Below, piece after piece: positions 1-8,857 of a stretch of 64,000 bases of DNA. The number at the start of each line of letters is the position of its first letter. The first letter of the stretch is position 1. The stretch covers positions 1 to 64,000 of the forward strand of contig JAJZPR010000012.1 of the NCBI GenBank assembly GCA_021847835.1. The letters are read 5' to 3'. The notes under the pieces are model-generated. The model was not told the DNA's origin, searched no databases, and worked only from the letters and a program-made list of their open reading frames with translations. A program made the translations under genes and the position numbers. This DNA comes from Pseudomonadota bacterium. GTDB taxonomy: Bacteria > Pseudomonadota > Gammaproteobacteria > Burkholderiales > Thiobacillaceae.

Positions 1-2
1 TC

Positions 3-113
3 TTGCATCTCAAGCGGTGGCGGGGGATCGCCACCCGCTATGCGAAAAACCTGTCATCCTTTGTTGCTGCCGTACAAATTCGCTGCCTTACCCTTTGGCT
101 GGCTATCTCATGA
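3..113 (+). pseudogene. 3' end of an IS5-type transposase gene, cut by window start
   Basis: The frame from base 3 reads LHLKRWRGIATRYAKN and ends in LTLWLAIS before a TGA at 111-113. The KRWRGIATRY signature followed by a hydrophobic tail is typical of the C terminus of IS5-family DDE transposases. Only 36 codons are visible, so whether the gene upstream is complete cannot be seen. The insertion sequence must end within the 19 bases before the aroA start, so aroA sits immediately downstream of a mobile element and may have lost its native promoter. Confidence 0.7.
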
Positions 114-132
114 CGACACTATCTAGTGGTTA

Positions 133-1461
133 ATGACAAACATGGAATACCTCGATTTACCCGCCTACAAATCCGCCTCCGGCATGGTCAAGCTGCCGGG
201 TTCGAAAAGCATTTCCAACCGTGTGCTGCTGCTGTCGGCGCTGTCCTCTGGCACGACCGAAATCAAGGAACTGCTGGATTCCGATGACACCCAGGTCATG
301 CTCGAATCGATCTCGCGCCTGGGCGTGAAGTGGCAACGTCATGAAGGCACCGACAACTACCGCGTCGAAGGTGTCGGCGGCGCTTTCCCGCTCAAGGAGG
401 CCGAGCTGTTCCTCGGAAATGCCGGCACGGCCTTCCGTTCGCTCACCGCGGCTTGTGCACTGTCGGGTGGAGACTACGTTTTGCGCGGCGTGGCGCGCAT
501 GCACGAGCGCCCGATCGGCGACCTGGTGGACGGCCTGCGGCAACTGGGTGCGCGCATCGATTATCTGGACAACACAGGCTTTCCGCCCTTGCACATCCAC
601 CCTGCACAGCCGGGCGACACGCCGGAAGTGAGCGTGAAAGGCAATGTTTCCAGCCAGTTTCTCACCGGCTTGCTGATGGCAGCACCCCTGCTGGGCCGCA
701 GCGTGACGATCAAAGTGGATGGCGAACTGATTTCCAGGCCCTATATCAAGATCACCCTGGGGCTGATGGCGAAGTTCGGCATCAAGGTCGAGCAGCAGGG
801 CTGGGAGCGCTTCATCGTGCCTGCCGCCATCTACAAGAGCCCGGGCGAGATCGAGGTCGAGGGCGATGCCTCCTCGGCCTCCTATTTCCTTGCAGCCGGC
901 GCGCTCGGCCACGGCCCGGTGCGGGTGCAGGGCGTGGGGCGCAATGCGCTGCAGGGCGACGTGCAGTTCGCCGCCGCCCTGGCCAGAATGGGCGCGGAAA
1001 TCGGCATGGGGCCGAACTGGATCGAGGCGCAGTTGCCGTGCAGCGAGAAGATCCGCGCCATCGACATGGACTGCAACCACATCCCCGACGCCGCCATGAC
1101 GCTCGCCGTGCTGGCGCTTTTCGCCGACGGCCCGTCCACCCTGCGCAACATCGGCTCCTGGCGCGTGAAGGAAACCGACCGCATCGCCGCCATGGCCACC
1201 GAGTTGAGGAAGTTCGGCGCCGAGGTCGAGGAGGGGGCCGATTATCTCAAAATCACCCCGCCTCACGCCTCACGCCTCACGCCTAACGTGGCGGTAGACA
1301 CTTACGACGACCACCGCATGGCCATGTGTTTCTCGCTGGTGACCGTGGGCGGCGTGCCGGTGCGCATCAACGACCCCAGGTGCGTGAACAAGACCTTCCC
1401 GGAATATTTCAACGTCCTGGCCACCATCACCGGCCAGCCGGCGGCATGCAAGCTGGTATGA
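133..1461 (+). CDS. aroA: 3-phosphoshikimate 1-carboxyvinyltransferase (EPSP synthase)
   Basis: Cytoplasmic enzyme of the shikimate pathway joining PEP and shikimate-3-phosphate. Visible family motifs are [10 protein letters not shown] near residues 21-30, [11 protein letters not shown] (the glyphosate/PEP loop) near 95-105, RVKETDR and [14 protein letters not shown] in the C-terminal half, and [10 protein letters not shown] at the end. The length of 442 residues is usual. Two starts are close (ATG 133 and ATG 142) and neither has a convincing ribosome binding site. Shortly before the DTYDDHRMA motif the coding DNA holds three tandem copies of CCTCACG (1261-1284), which encode a short extra HASRL stretch after KITPP. 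It is followed at short distance by cmk, the usual neighbour in Proteobacteria. Confidence 0.97.
   Translation: MTNMEYLDLPAYKSASGMVKLPGSKSISNRVLLLSALSSGTTEIKELLDSDDTQVMLESISRLGVKWQRHEGTDNYRVEGVGGAFPLKEAELFLGNAGTAFRSLTAACALSGGDYVLRGVARMHERPIGDLVDGLRQLGARIDYLDNTGFPPLHIHPAQPGDTPEVSVKGNVSSQFLTGLLMAAPLLGRSVTIKVDGELISRPYIKITLGLMAKFGIKVEQQGWERFIVPAAIYKSPGEIEVEGDASSASYFLAAGALGHGPVRVQGVGRNALQGDVQFAAALARMGAEIGMGPNWIEAQLPCSEKIRAIDMDCNHIPDAAMTLAVLALFADGPSTLRNIGSWRVKETDRIAAMATELRKFGAEVEEGADYLKITPPHASRLTPNVAVDTYDDHRMAMCFSLVTVGGVPVRINDPRCVNKTFPEYFNVLATITGQPAACKLV
1261..1284. repeat. CCTCACG tandem repeat inside aroA
   Basis: Three full copies of the 7-base unit CCTCACG plus a partial copy lie in the aroA reading frame. 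The reverse complement style of unit (GTGAGGAGTGAGGCGTGAGG) recurs at the lapB-pyrF junction, so this is a dispersed repeat type that has entered a coding region without breaking the frame. Confidence 0.7.
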
Positions 1462-1480
1462 ACCTGAATCCAAACTCAAG

Positions 1481-1537
1481 CCACAGAGATCACAGAGGGC
1501 TCTGCGTGAAGGAATTTTCCTCTGTGTCCTCTGTGCC
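1481..1537. repeat. CACAGAG-type intergenic inverted repeat, copy 1
   Basis: CCACAGAGATCACAGAGG is followed after about 20 bases by CCTCTGTGTCCTCTGTG, forming inverted arms built from 9-base CACAGAG units. It fills almost the whole aroA-cmk gap. Related copies lie at 12361-12478, 30619-30736 and, in a diverged form, 28594-28713. Confidence 0.8.
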
Positions 1538-1549
1538 TGGTTTTTGATT

Positions 1550-2215
1550 ATGACTATCCCCGTCATTGCCATCGACGGTCCCTCCGCCTCGGGCAAGGGC
1601 ACCATAGCCGAGAAGGTTGCCGAAAGGCTGGGCTTCCATGTGCTCGATTCCGGCGCGCTCTACCGGCTGACGGCGCTTCACGCCATGCGACAGGGCGTTT
1701 CACTGACCGACGAGGCTGCCGTGGCCGCCCTGGCGGCCAGCCTCCCGGCCGAATTCCGCCAGGGCCAGGTCTGGCTGGCGGGCGAGAACGTCAGCCAGGC
1801 GATCCGCGCCGAGGAAGTGGGCGAAGGCGCTTCGAAAGTGGCGGCGCTGCCGGCCGTGCGTGAAGCCCTGCTGGCGCGCCAGCGGGCCTATGCAAAAGCG
1901 CCCGGCCTGGTGGCCGACGGCCGCGACATGGGCACCGTCGTCTTCCCCGAGGCGCAAACCAAGGTTTTTCTCACCGCCAGCCCGGAAGCGAGGGCGGAAA
2001 GGCGCTATAAACAGTTGATCGAAAAGGGAAACTCTGCTAACCTAGCCGACTTGGTCCGCGATATGCGGGCACGGGACGAGCGCGACACCCGGCGTGCCGT
2101 GGCACCTTTGAAACCGGCACCGGACGCGCTGGTGCTGGATTCCACCCGATTGAACATCGAGCAGGTGGTGGAAGCGGTGCTGGAACGACATCGCGCCTGC
2201 CCGGATTTGCAGTAA
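1550..2215 (+). CDS. cmk: Cytidylate kinase
   Basis: Phosphorylates CMP and dCMP using ATP in pyrimidine salvage. The N terminus has the P-loop GPSASGKGT right after the first strand ([15 protein letters not shown]). Further on are the [10 protein letters not shown] segment and RAERRYKQL, both typical of bacterial Cmk. The product of 221 residues has normal length. ATG 1550 is chosen over the TTG at 1544. The CACAGAG repeat ends only about 12 bases upstream, leaving no clear Shine-Dalgarno sequence. Lies between aroA and rpsA, the standard order. Confidence 0.96.
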   Translation: MTIPVIAIDGPSASGKGTIAEKVAERLGFHVLDSGALYRLTALHAMRQGVSLTDEAAVAALAASLPAEFRQGQVWLAGENVSQAIRAEEVGEGASKVAALPAVREALLARQRAYAKAPGLVADGRDMGTVVFPEAQTKVFLTASPEARAERRYKQLIEKGNSANLADLVRDMRARDERDTRRAVAPLKPAPDALVLDSTRLNIEQVVEAVLERHRACPDLQ

Positions 2216-2225
2216 TCGAACGAGC

Positions 2226-2277
2226 GCCAGCCTTGAACCGGCTGGCATGTGTGCAACCAACCCACTCGCAAGAGTGA
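2226..2277 (+). promoter_or_regulatory. rpsA leader with two hairpins
   Basis: The 80-base leader of rpsA holds GCCAGCC-TTGAACC-GGCTGGC (2226-2246, 7 perfect pairs) and CACTC-GCAA-GAGTG (2264-2277, a GNRA-type tetraloop), followed by the weak ribosome binding site GAAGG. In enterobacteria S1 represses its own mRNA through a folded leader with weak Shine-Dalgarno signals; this leader has the same general layout, but binding is inferred. Confidence 0.5.
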
Positions 2278-2295
2278 CCCGAAGGTCTTTTTACA

Positions 2296-4014
2296 ATGTC
2301 TGCTACCCAAACCTCCGCCTCCAACGAAAGCTTTGCCGCCCTGTTCGAGGAATCCCTCAATCGCCAGGAAATGCGCCAGGGCGAAGTCATCACCGCCGAA
2401 GTGGTGAGCGTCGATGACAATTTCGTTGTGGTCAATGCCGGCCTCAAATCCGAAAGCCTGATTCCCACCGAGGAATTCAAGAACGACCGCGGAGAAATCG
2501 AAGTCAAGGCCGGCGATTTCGTGCAGGTCGCCATCGAATCCCTGGAAGACGGTTTCGGTTCCACCAAGCTGTCGCGCGACCGCGCCAAGCGCCTCGCCGC
2601 CTGGCTGGACCTGGAAGCCGCCATGAACGAGGGCCGCATCGTGTCCGGCCTGGTTGCCGGCAAGGTCAAGGGCGGCCTCACCGTGCTGATGAACGGCCTG
2701 CGCGCCTTCCTGCCCGGCTCGCTCGTGGACATGCGTCCGGTCAAGGACACCACGCCTTACGAAAACAAGGAACTGGAATTCAAGGTCATCAAGCTCGACC
2801 GCAAGCGCAATAACGTGGTGGTTTCGCGCCGCGCCGTGCTTGAAGAGACCATGGGCGCCGACCGCGAAGCCCTGTTGTCAAACCTGAAGGAAGGCGCCAT
2901 CGTCAAGGGCGTGGTCAAGAACATCACCGACTATGGCGCGTTCGTCGATCTGGGCGGCATCGACGGTCTGCTGCACATCACCGACATGGCCTGGCGCCGC
3001 GTCAAGCACCCCTCGGAAGTGGTGCAGGTCGGCCAGGAAATCGAAGCCAAGATCCTCAAGTTCGACCAGGAGAAGAACCGCGTTTCCCTCGGCATCAAGC
3101 AGCTGGGCGACGATCCCTGGGTCGGCATTGCCCGCCGCTACCCGCAGGGCACCCGCATGTTCGGCAAGGTGGCCAACCTGACCGACTACGGTGCGTTCGT
3201 CGAGATCGAACCCGGCATCGAAGGCCTGGTGCATGTGTCCGAAATGGACTGGACCAACAAGAACGTCAGCCCCGGCAAGATCGTGCAGCTGGGCGACGAG
3301 GTCGAAGTCATGGTGCTCGACATCGACGAGGACAAGCGTCGCATCTCCCTGGGCATGAAGCAGTGCAAGGCCAACCCCTGGGAAGAGTTCTCCATGAACC
3401 ACAAGAAGGGCGACAAGGTCTCCGGCGCCATCAAGTCGATCACCGACTTCGGCGTGTTCATCGGCCTGCCCGGCGGCATCGACGGCTTGGTGCACCTCTC
3501 GGACCTGTCCTGGAGCCTGTCCGGCGAGGAAGCCGTGCGCAATTTCCGCAAGGGCCAGGACGTGGAGGCCGTGGTGCTGGCCATCGACACCGAGCGCGAG
3601 CGCATTTCCCTGGGCATCAAGCAGCTGGAAGGCGACCCGTTCAACTCTTACGTCGGCAGCCATGAAAAGGGCAGCCTCGTGAAGGGCACCGTCAAGTCGC
3701 TGGATGCCAAGGGCGCCGTGATTTCGCTGGAAGGCGAGATGGATGGCTACCTGCGCGCTTCCGAAGTGTCGCGCGACCGCGTGGAAGACATGCGCACCCA
3801 CTTCAAGGAAGGCGACGAAGTCGAGGCCATGATCATCAACGTGGACCGCAAGAATCGCGTGATCAACCTTTCCATCAAGGCCAAGGATGTAGCCGAGCAG
3901 GATGCGGCGATGAAGAAATTCAGCGCCGAGTCCGCCGCGGCCGCCAGTGGCGCCACCAACCTGGGCGCGCTGCTCAAGGCCAAGATGGACAACAAGAACG
4001 CCGACCAGCAATAA
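2296..4014 (+). CDS. rpsA: 30S ribosomal protein S1
   Basis: Binds mRNA and brings structured messages to the 30S subunit. The 572-residue product contains six S1 (OB-fold) repeats, roughly at residues 20-90, 105-175, 190-262, 277-350, 364-436 and 450-522. The four central repeats show the canonical [22 protein letters not shown] pattern (for example [20 protein letters not shown] and [20 protein letters not shown]). It ends in a short Ala-rich tail. It follows cmk and precedes ihfB, as in most Beta- and Gammaproteobacteria. The leader holds two hairpins that may take part in autoregulation. Confidence 0.98.
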   Translation: MSATQTSASNESFAALFEESLNRQEMRQGEVITAEVVSVDDNFVVVNAGLKSESLIPTEEFKNDRGEIEVKAGDFVQVAIESLEDGFGSTKLSRDRAKRLAAWLDLEAAMNEGRIVSGLVAGKVKGGLTVLMNGLRAFLPGSLVDMRPVKDTTPYENKELEFKVIKLDRKRNNVVVSRRAVLEETMGADREALLSNLKEGAIVKGVVKNITDYGAFVDLGGIDGLLHITDMAWRRVKHPSEVVQVGQEIEAKILKFDQEKNRVSLGIKQLGDDPWVGIARRYPQGTRMFGKVANLTDYGAFVEIEPGIEGLVHVSEMDWTNKNVSPGKIVQLGDEVEVMVLDIDEDKRRISLGMKQCKANPWEEFSMNHKKGDKVSGAIKSITDFGVFIGLPGGIDGLVHLSDLSWSLSGEEAVRNFRKGQDVEAVVLAIDTERERISLGIKQLEGDPFNSYVGSHEKGSLVKGTVKSLDAKGAVISLEGEMDGYLRASEVSRDRVEDMRTHFKEGDEVEAMIINVDRKNRVINLSIKAKDVAEQDAAMKKFSAESAAAASGATNLGALLKAKMDNKNADQQ

Positions 4015-4065
4015 GCTGGTCGGAAATTAAACCTAGGTCAGCAATAAAAACGAACCTTGAGCGGC

Positions 4066-4353
4066 ATGACCAAGTCCGAACTCATCGCACGGCTGGCCGT
4101 CCGACATCCGCAGTTCCAGGGAACGGACGCCGAGCTGGCAGTGAAGACCATACTCGATGCCATGATCAAGACCCTGGCATCGGGCGGCCGCATCGAGATA
4201 CGCGGATTCGGCAGTTTCTGCCTGAACTATCGACCCGCCCGGACGGGGAGAAATCCAAAGTCCGGCGAGAGGGTGGAAGTGCCGGCCAAGTACGTGCCGC
4301 ACTTCAAGGCAGGCAAGGAGCTTCGGGAGAAGGTCGACTATCATCAATCCTGA
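4066..4353 (+). CDS. ihfB: Integration host factor subunit beta
   Basis: DNA-bending HU/IHF-family protein, 95 residues, that pairs with IhfA (encoded at 61797). It shows [10 protein letters not shown] at the start, the arm sequence [12 protein letters not shown] and the DNA-intercalating loop [13 protein letters not shown] with the conserved proline. ATG 4066 is chosen over TTG 4057 because the family begins MTKSELI. It sits downstream of rpsA in the classical position and is followed by a strong terminator. Confidence 0.95.
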   Translation: MTKSELIARLAVRHPQFQGTDAELAVKTILDAMIKTLASGGRIEIRGFGSFCLNYRPARTGRNPKSGERVEVPAKYVPHFKAGKELREKVDYHQS

Positions 4354-4367
4354 TGGGTCGTGCACGC

Positions 4368-4399
4368 AAAAAACGGCGCATCGGTGCGCCGTTTTTCTT
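4368..4399 (+). terminator. Rho-independent terminator after ihfB
   Basis: The stem AAAAACGGCGCA / TGCGCCGTTTTT with a TCGG loop is followed by T-rich sequence. It closes the rpsA-ihfB unit before lapA. Confidence 0.9.
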
Positions 4400-4445
4400 T
4401 TCCCTCCAGAGTACAATGGTGCCCAAAGCATAGATTCAATACATC

Positions 4446-4727
4446 ATGGGATATCTCGGCTGGGTTGTCAAAAGCTTCATCTTTCTTGTTGTGCTGGGCT
4501 TCGCCTTGCAGAACAGTCAGCCGGTCACAGTGCATTATTTTTTCGGCTACGCATGGGAAGCTCCTCTGGTGGCCCTGTTGCTGGCGGCTTTCGTGCTGGG
4601 CGCGTTTCTCGGCCTGCTGGCCCTGCTGCCCACGCTGTTCCGGTTGCGCCGCGAGCGCGCAAGATTGCGCCGGGAACTGGACGGCATGATCGACGCCAAT
4701 ACCATCGTGGAACCGTCCGCAGACTGA
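4446..4727 (+). CDS. lapA: LapA, lipopolysaccharide assembly protein A (DUF1049)
   Basis: Small inner-membrane protein of 93 residues with two hydrophobic segments (about 5-20 and 40-65) separated by the family-typical NSQPVTVHYFFG turn, then a basic coiled tail (RLRRERARLRREL). In E. coli LapA acts with LapB to control LpxC turnover and coordinate LPS synthesis. Here lapB starts 6 bases after the lapA stop, supporting the pair. Confidence 0.88.
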   Translation: MGYLGWVVKSFIFLVVLGFALQNSQPVTVHYFFGYAWEAPLVALLLAAFVLGAFLGLLALLPTLFRLRRERARLRRELDGMIDANTIVEPSAD

Positions 4728-4733
4728 GCGCAA

Positions 4734-5894
4734 ATGGAATTTGAATTCTGGTGGCTGTTGGCTTTCCCGCTGTTCTTTGCGCTCGGCTGGCTGGCAGCGC
4801 GCATCGACATCAAGCAGGTCGTCACCGAATCGCGCAGCGTGCCCAACTCGTATTTCCGCGGCCTCAACTTCCTCTTGAACGAGCAGCCCGACAAGGCACT
4901 GGACGCCTTCCTGGAAGTGGTCAAGATCGATCCCGAGACCATCGATCTGCATTTCACCCTTGGGGCGCTGTTCCGCCGGCGCGGCGAGCTCGACCGCGCC
5001 ATCCGCATGCACGAGAACCTGCTTGAGCGCGAATCCCTGGCGGAGGAGGATCGGCTCAAGGCGCTGGTCGAACTGGGCCAGGATTATCTGAAGGCCGGCC
5101 TGCTCGACCGCGCCGAGGAAGTGTTCACGCGTCTGCTGGAAACCTCCTTCGCCGGTCGCGCGCGCCGCTACCTGCTGGAAATCCATGTGCAGGAAAAGGA
5201 CTGGCACAAGGCCATCCAGGCTGCGCGCGACATGGACAGTCAATCCGCACGTCCGATGAATGCCGAGATCGCGCATTTTCATTGCGAACTGGCCGCGCTG
5301 GACATGGTCAAGAGCGATCATGCCGCTGCGCAGTTGCACTTGGACGAGGCGCTGTCCATCAACCGTCAATGCGCGCGCGCCAACATCATGCTGGGCGATT
5401 TGCTGGCGGAACGGGGCGAGCGCGAAGCGGCGCTGGCAACCTGGAAGCTGATCGAGGCGCAGAGTCCCGCGCACATGGTGCTGGTGGTGGACCGCATGAT
5501 CGAGAATTTCAGGCAGCTCGGGTGCCTGGAAGAAGGGCTGGACTGGCTCAAGGGCTTGCTCACGCGCCAGCCTTCGCTGGACATGTTCAACACCCTGTAT
5601 CACGCCGTCATGGAGGCACAAGGCGCAGAAGCGGCCTATCAGCTGGCGCGCGACGAACTCAGGCGCAATCCCAGCCTGCATGCACTGGAACGGCTGGCAG
5701 AGGCCGAATTGATTACCGCGCCGGAAAACCGTCGCGAGGTGATCCAGAACGCCAAGAGCCTGATCCAACGACATGTGCAGCGTCTGACGCGTTATCACTG
5801 CGCGAGCTGCGGTTTCAAGGCCAGCCAGTTCTTCTGGCGCTGCCCAGCCTGCGGGCGCTGGGATGGCTTCGATCCGGCGAGGCATGAGGAGTGA
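4734..5894 (+). CDS. lapB: LapB (YciM), lipopolysaccharide assembly TPR protein
   Basis: Inner-membrane-anchored cytoplasmic protein that links LPS synthesis to FtsH-mediated degradation of LpxC. The 386-residue product starts with one transmembrane segment (FWWLLAFPLFFALGWLAAR), continues with about nine TPR units (residues 40-340), and ends in a rubredoxin-like knuckle CASCGFKASQFFWRCPACGRW with four cysteines. This TM-TPR-rubredoxin order is diagnostic. The following gene, pyrF, is also a frequent neighbour of lapB. Confidence 0.94.
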   Translation: MEFEFWWLLAFPLFFALGWLAARIDIKQVVTESRSVPNSYFRGLNFLLNEQPDKALDAFLEVVKIDPETIDLHFTLGALFRRRGELDRAIRMHENLLERESLAEEDRLKALVELGQDYLKAGLLDRAEEVFTRLLETSFAGRARRYLLEIHVQEKDWHKAIQAARDMDSQSARPMNAEIAHFHCELAALDMVKSDHAAAQLHLDEALSINRQCARANIMLGDLLAERGEREAALATWKLIEAQSPAHMVLVVDRMIENFRQLGCLEEGLDWLKGLLTRQPSLDMFNTLYHAVMEAQGAEAAYQLARDELRRNPSLHALERLAEAELITAPENRREVIQNAKSLIQRHVQRLTRYHCASCGFKASQFFWRCPACGRWDGFDPARHEE

Positions 5895-5928
5895 TGAATA
5901 GTGAGGAGTGAGGCGTGAGGAGTAAGGG
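5891..5928. repeat. GTGAGGAGT-type repeat at the lapB-pyrF junction
   Basis: Repeated GTGAGGAGT/GTGAGGCGT units fill the 20-base lapB-pyrF gap and run into the first pyrF codons. They supply both the purine-rich ribosome binding site and the GTG start of pyrF. The complement of the unit resembles the CCTCACG repeat found inside aroA. Confidence 0.65.
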
Positions 5929-6625
5929 GCCAAGGGTCGTCGTTGCGCTGGACTATCCGGACGCACGGCCGGCGCTGGAGCTGGCCGCGAGGCTGGATCC
6001 GGCAGCCTGTCGCCTGAAGGTGGGCAAGGAGCTGTTCACCGCCGCCGGCCCGCAACTGGTGCGCGAACTGGTCGGCAAGGGCTTCGGCGTGTTTCTCGAC
6101 CTCAAGTTCCACGACATTCCCAACACCGTCGCGGCGGCCTGCCGTGCGGCAGCCGAGCTCGGCGTGTGGATGCTGAACGTGCATGCCAGCGGCGGCCGCA
6201 GGATGATGCAGGCCGCGCGCGAGGCCGTGGACAAATCCACGCACAAGCCGCTTTTGATCGGCGTGACGGTGCTGACCAGCATGGACGAAACGGCCTTGCG
6301 CGAAACCGGTGTGGAACGAAGCCCGCGCGAACAGGTCTTGCATCTGGCCGGACTTGCGCAACAAAGCGGCCTTGATGGTGTGGTATGTTCGGCGCAGGAA
6401 GCGGCGGAGCTGCGCGCCAGGTTCGGCCCGGGCTTTGTCCTGGTCACGCCGGGCATCCGGCCGGCAGGGGCGGATGCCGGCGACCAGTCGCGCATCATGA
6501 CGCCGGCCAATGCGATTCGCGCCGGCAGCGACTACCTGGTGATCGGCCGGCCCATCACGCAGGCGGCCGACCCGCTGTCCGCCTTGCAAGGAATCAATCA
6601 GGAATTGGAGAAGGAACTGACATGA
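5915..6625 (+). CDS. pyrF: Orotidine 5'-phosphate decarboxylase
   Basis: Last step of UMP synthesis. The 236-residue product is a TIM barrel with [10 protein letters not shown] at strand 1, the lysine of RLKVGKELF, the catalytic [10 protein letters not shown] (Asp-x-Lys-x-x-Asp) near residue 70, and PGIRPAG and IGRPIT at the phosphate-binding end. The GTG start at 5915 lies in a GTGAGGAGT repeat; no in-frame ATG exists nearby, and the second residue block (GPRVVVALD) fits the family N terminus. The stop overlaps the ugd start as ATGA. Confidence 0.95.
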   Translation: MRSKGPRVVVALDYPDARPALELAARLDPAACRLKVGKELFTAAGPQLVRELVGKGFGVFLDLKFHDIPNTVAAACRAAAELGVWMLNVHASGGRRMMQAAREAVDKSTHKPLLIGVTVLTSMDETALRETGVERSPREQVLHLAGLAQQSGLDGVVCSAQEAAELRARFGPGFVLVTPGIRPAGADAGDQSRIMTPANAIRAGSDYLVIGRPITQAADPLSALQGINQELEKELT

Positions 6626-7944
6626 AAATCACCGTCATCGGCACGGGCTATGTGGGCCTGGTGACCGGGACCTGCCTTGCGGAAATGGGCAACAGCGTGC
6701 TGTGCCTGGATGTCGACCCGCGCAAGATCGAGATCCTCAAGGCAGGCGGCATTCCGATTTACGAGCCCGGCCTGGAAGACATGGTGAAGCGCAACGTGGC
6801 GGCGGGGCGGCTGCATTTCACCACCGACATCGAAGAGAGCGTGGCCTTCGGCACCATCCAGTTCATCGCGGTGGGCACGCCGCCCGACGAGGACGGCTCG
6901 GCCGACCTGCAGTACGTGGTGGCCGCCGCGCGCAACATCGGCAGGCACATGCAGGATTACAAGCTGGTGGTGGACAAGTCCACCGTGCCGGTGGGCACGG
7001 CCGACAAGGTGCGCGCCGCGCTTGCAGAGGAATTACAGAAAAGGGGCAAGGACATTCCCTTCAGCGTCGCTTCCAACCCCGAGTTCCTGAAGGAAGGCGC
7101 GGCGGTGGAGGATTTCATGAAGCCGGACCGCATCGTGGTCGGCACCGACGACGAGCGCGCCACCCATCTGCTGCGCGAACTGTATGCGCCCTTCCAGCGC
7201 AACCACGAGCGCATCATCGTCATGGACATCCGCTCGGCGGAACTGACCAAGTACGCCGCCAACGCCATGCTGGCCACGCGCATTTCCTTCATGAACGAAC
7301 TGGCGGTGCTGGCGGAAAAGCTGGGCGCAGACATCGAGCACGTGCGCCAGGGCATCGGTTCCGATCCGCGCATCGGCTATCACTTCCTGTACGCCGGATG
7401 CGGCTACGGCGGCTCCTGCTTTCCCAAGGACGTGCAGGCGCTGCGCCGCACCGCGCAGGAGAGCGGGATATCGCTCAGGGTGCTGGATGCGGTCGAGGAA
7501 GCCAACGATGCACAGAAGCAGCTGCTGTTGAACAAGCTCACCGCCCGCCTGGGCAATGATCTCAAGGGCCGCCGCTTCGCCTTGTGGGGCCTGGCCTTCA
7601 AGCCCAATACCGATGACATGCGCGAGGCGCCTTCGCGCGTGCTGATGGAGGCCCTGTGGGCGAGGGGCGCGCACGTCGCTGCGCACGATCCGGCTGCGAT
7701 GGAGGAAACCCGCCGCATCTACGGCGAGCATCCGCAGCTGGCCCTGGTCGAAGAGCCCATGGCTGCGCTGGACGATGCCGATGCGCTGCTGATCGTGACC
7801 GAGTGGAAGGTGTTCCGCAGCCCCGATTTCGGCGACATCAAGTCGCGCCTGAAACAACCGCTGATTTTCGATGGCCGCAATCTTTACGAGCCGGCATTCG
7901 TGCGCGAGCATGGCATCGAATATTTCCCCATCGGCAGGCAGTAA
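6622..7944 (+). CDS. ugd: UDP-glucose 6-dehydrogenase
   Basis: Oxidises UDP-glucose to UDP-glucuronate with NAD+ for surface polysaccharides. The 440-residue product starts [23 protein letters not shown] (Rossmann GxGxxG), contains DKSTVPVGT and NPEFLKEG, and has the catalytic cysteine in [12 protein letters not shown] near residue 260. The real start is ATG 6622, overlapping the pyrF stop with a GGAGAAGGA ribosome binding site. The longer open frame from 6385 is out of register with pyrF and is not real. Next gene cysM follows after 22 bases. Confidence 0.95.
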   Translation: MKITVIGTGYVGLVTGTCLAEMGNSVLCLDVDPRKIEILKAGGIPIYEPGLEDMVKRNVAAGRLHFTTDIEESVAFGTIQFIAVGTPPDEDGSADLQYVVAAARNIGRHMQDYKLVVDKSTVPVGTADKVRAALAEELQKRGKDIPFSVASNPEFLKEGAAVEDFMKPDRIVVGTDDERATHLLRELYAPFQRNHERIIVMDIRSAELTKYAANAMLATRISFMNELAVLAEKLGADIEHVRQGIGSDPRIGYHFLYAGCGYGGSCFPKDVQALRRTAQESGISLRVLDAVEEANDAQKQLLLNKLTARLGNDLKGRRFALWGLAFKPNTDDMREAPSRVLMEALWARGAHVAAHDPAAMEETRRIYGEHPQLALVEEPMAALDDADALLIVTEWKVFRSPDFGDIKSRLKQPLIFDGRNLYEPAFVREHGIEYFPIGRQ

Positions 7945-7966
7945 GCCTCCATAAAGAGATTGCGGA

Positions 7967-8857
7967 ATGAGCTGGAGGCACATCGAGGACTTCGTCGGCA
8001 ATACCCCGCTGGTGGCGCTGAAGCGCATGCCGGGCGAGACAAGCAACACCATCCTGCTCAAGCTGGAAGGCAACAACCCGGCCGGTTCGGTGAAGGACCG
8101 CCCCGCGCTGTACATGATCAGGCGCGCCGAGATGCGCGGCGAAATCAGGCCCGGCGACACCCTGATCGAGGCGACCAGCGGCAACACCGGCATCGCGCTC
8201 GCCATGGCCGCGGCCATGATGGGCTACAGGATGATCCTGGTCATGCCCGAGCATCTGTCCATCGAGCGCCGCCAGAGCATGGCCGCCTACGGCGCGCAGA
8301 TCGTGCTGACGCCCAAGGAGGGCGGCATGGAGAAGGCGCGCGACATGGCCGACGAGATGGTGCGCGCGGGCCGGGGCATCATGCTCGACCAGTTTTCCAA
8401 CCCGGACAACCCGCTCGCGCACTACGAGGGCACTGCGCCGGAGATCTGGCGCGACACCGAAGGGAAGATCACCCACTTCGTGTCCAGCATGGGCACCACC
8501 GGCACCATCATGGGCTGCTCGCGTTACTTCAGGGAAATGAACCCGGCCATCCGCATCGTCGGCGTGCAGCCCGAAGAAGGGGCGCAGATACCCGGCATCC
8601 GCAAATGGCAGCCTGAATACCTGCCCAGGATCTGCGACTTCGGCATGATCGACCGCATGATCTACGTGAGCCAGCAGGCGGCCGAGGAAACCACGAGACG
8701 GCTGGCGCGCGAGGAAGGCATCTTCGCCGGCATCTCTTCCGGCGGCGCGCTGTACGCTGCGCTGCAGCTGTCCAAGGAAGTCGAGAACGCCGTCATCGTC
8801 TCCATCGTCTGCGACCGCGGCGACCGTTATCTTTCTACTGGACTATTTCCAGCTTAA
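7967..8857 (+). CDS. cysM: Cysteine synthase B
   Basis: PLP enzyme forming cysteine from O-acetylserine and sulfide or thiosulfate. The 296-residue protein has the PLP lysine in NNPAGSVKDRPA (about residue 45), the substrate loop EATSGNTGIALA, the phosphate loop GTTGT (MGTTGTIMG), and SSGGAL. The sequence RKWQPEYLPRICD after the PEEGAQIPG segment matches CysM rather than CysK. The stop TAA shares one base with the ATG of radA (TAATG), suggesting translational coupling. Confidence 0.93.
   Translation: MSWRHIEDFVGNTPLVALKRMPGETSNTILLKLEGNNPAGSVKDRPALYMIRRAEMRGEIRPGDTLIEATSGNTGIALAMAAAMMGYRMILVMPEHLSIERRQSMAAYGAQIVLTPKEGGMEKARDMADEMVRAGRGIMLDQFSNPDNPLAHYEGTAPEIWRDTEGKITHFVSSMGTTGTIMGCSRYFREMNPAIRIVGVQPEEGAQIPGIRKWQPEYLPRICDFGMIDRMIYVSQQAAEETTRRLAREEGIFAGISSGGALYAALQLSKEVENAVIVSIVCDRGDRYLSTGLFPA

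Noticed and set aside
4344-5966. 540-codon minus-strand frame opposite lapA and lapB
   Set aside because: Antisense shadow with no recognisable domain; lapA and lapB are well supported.
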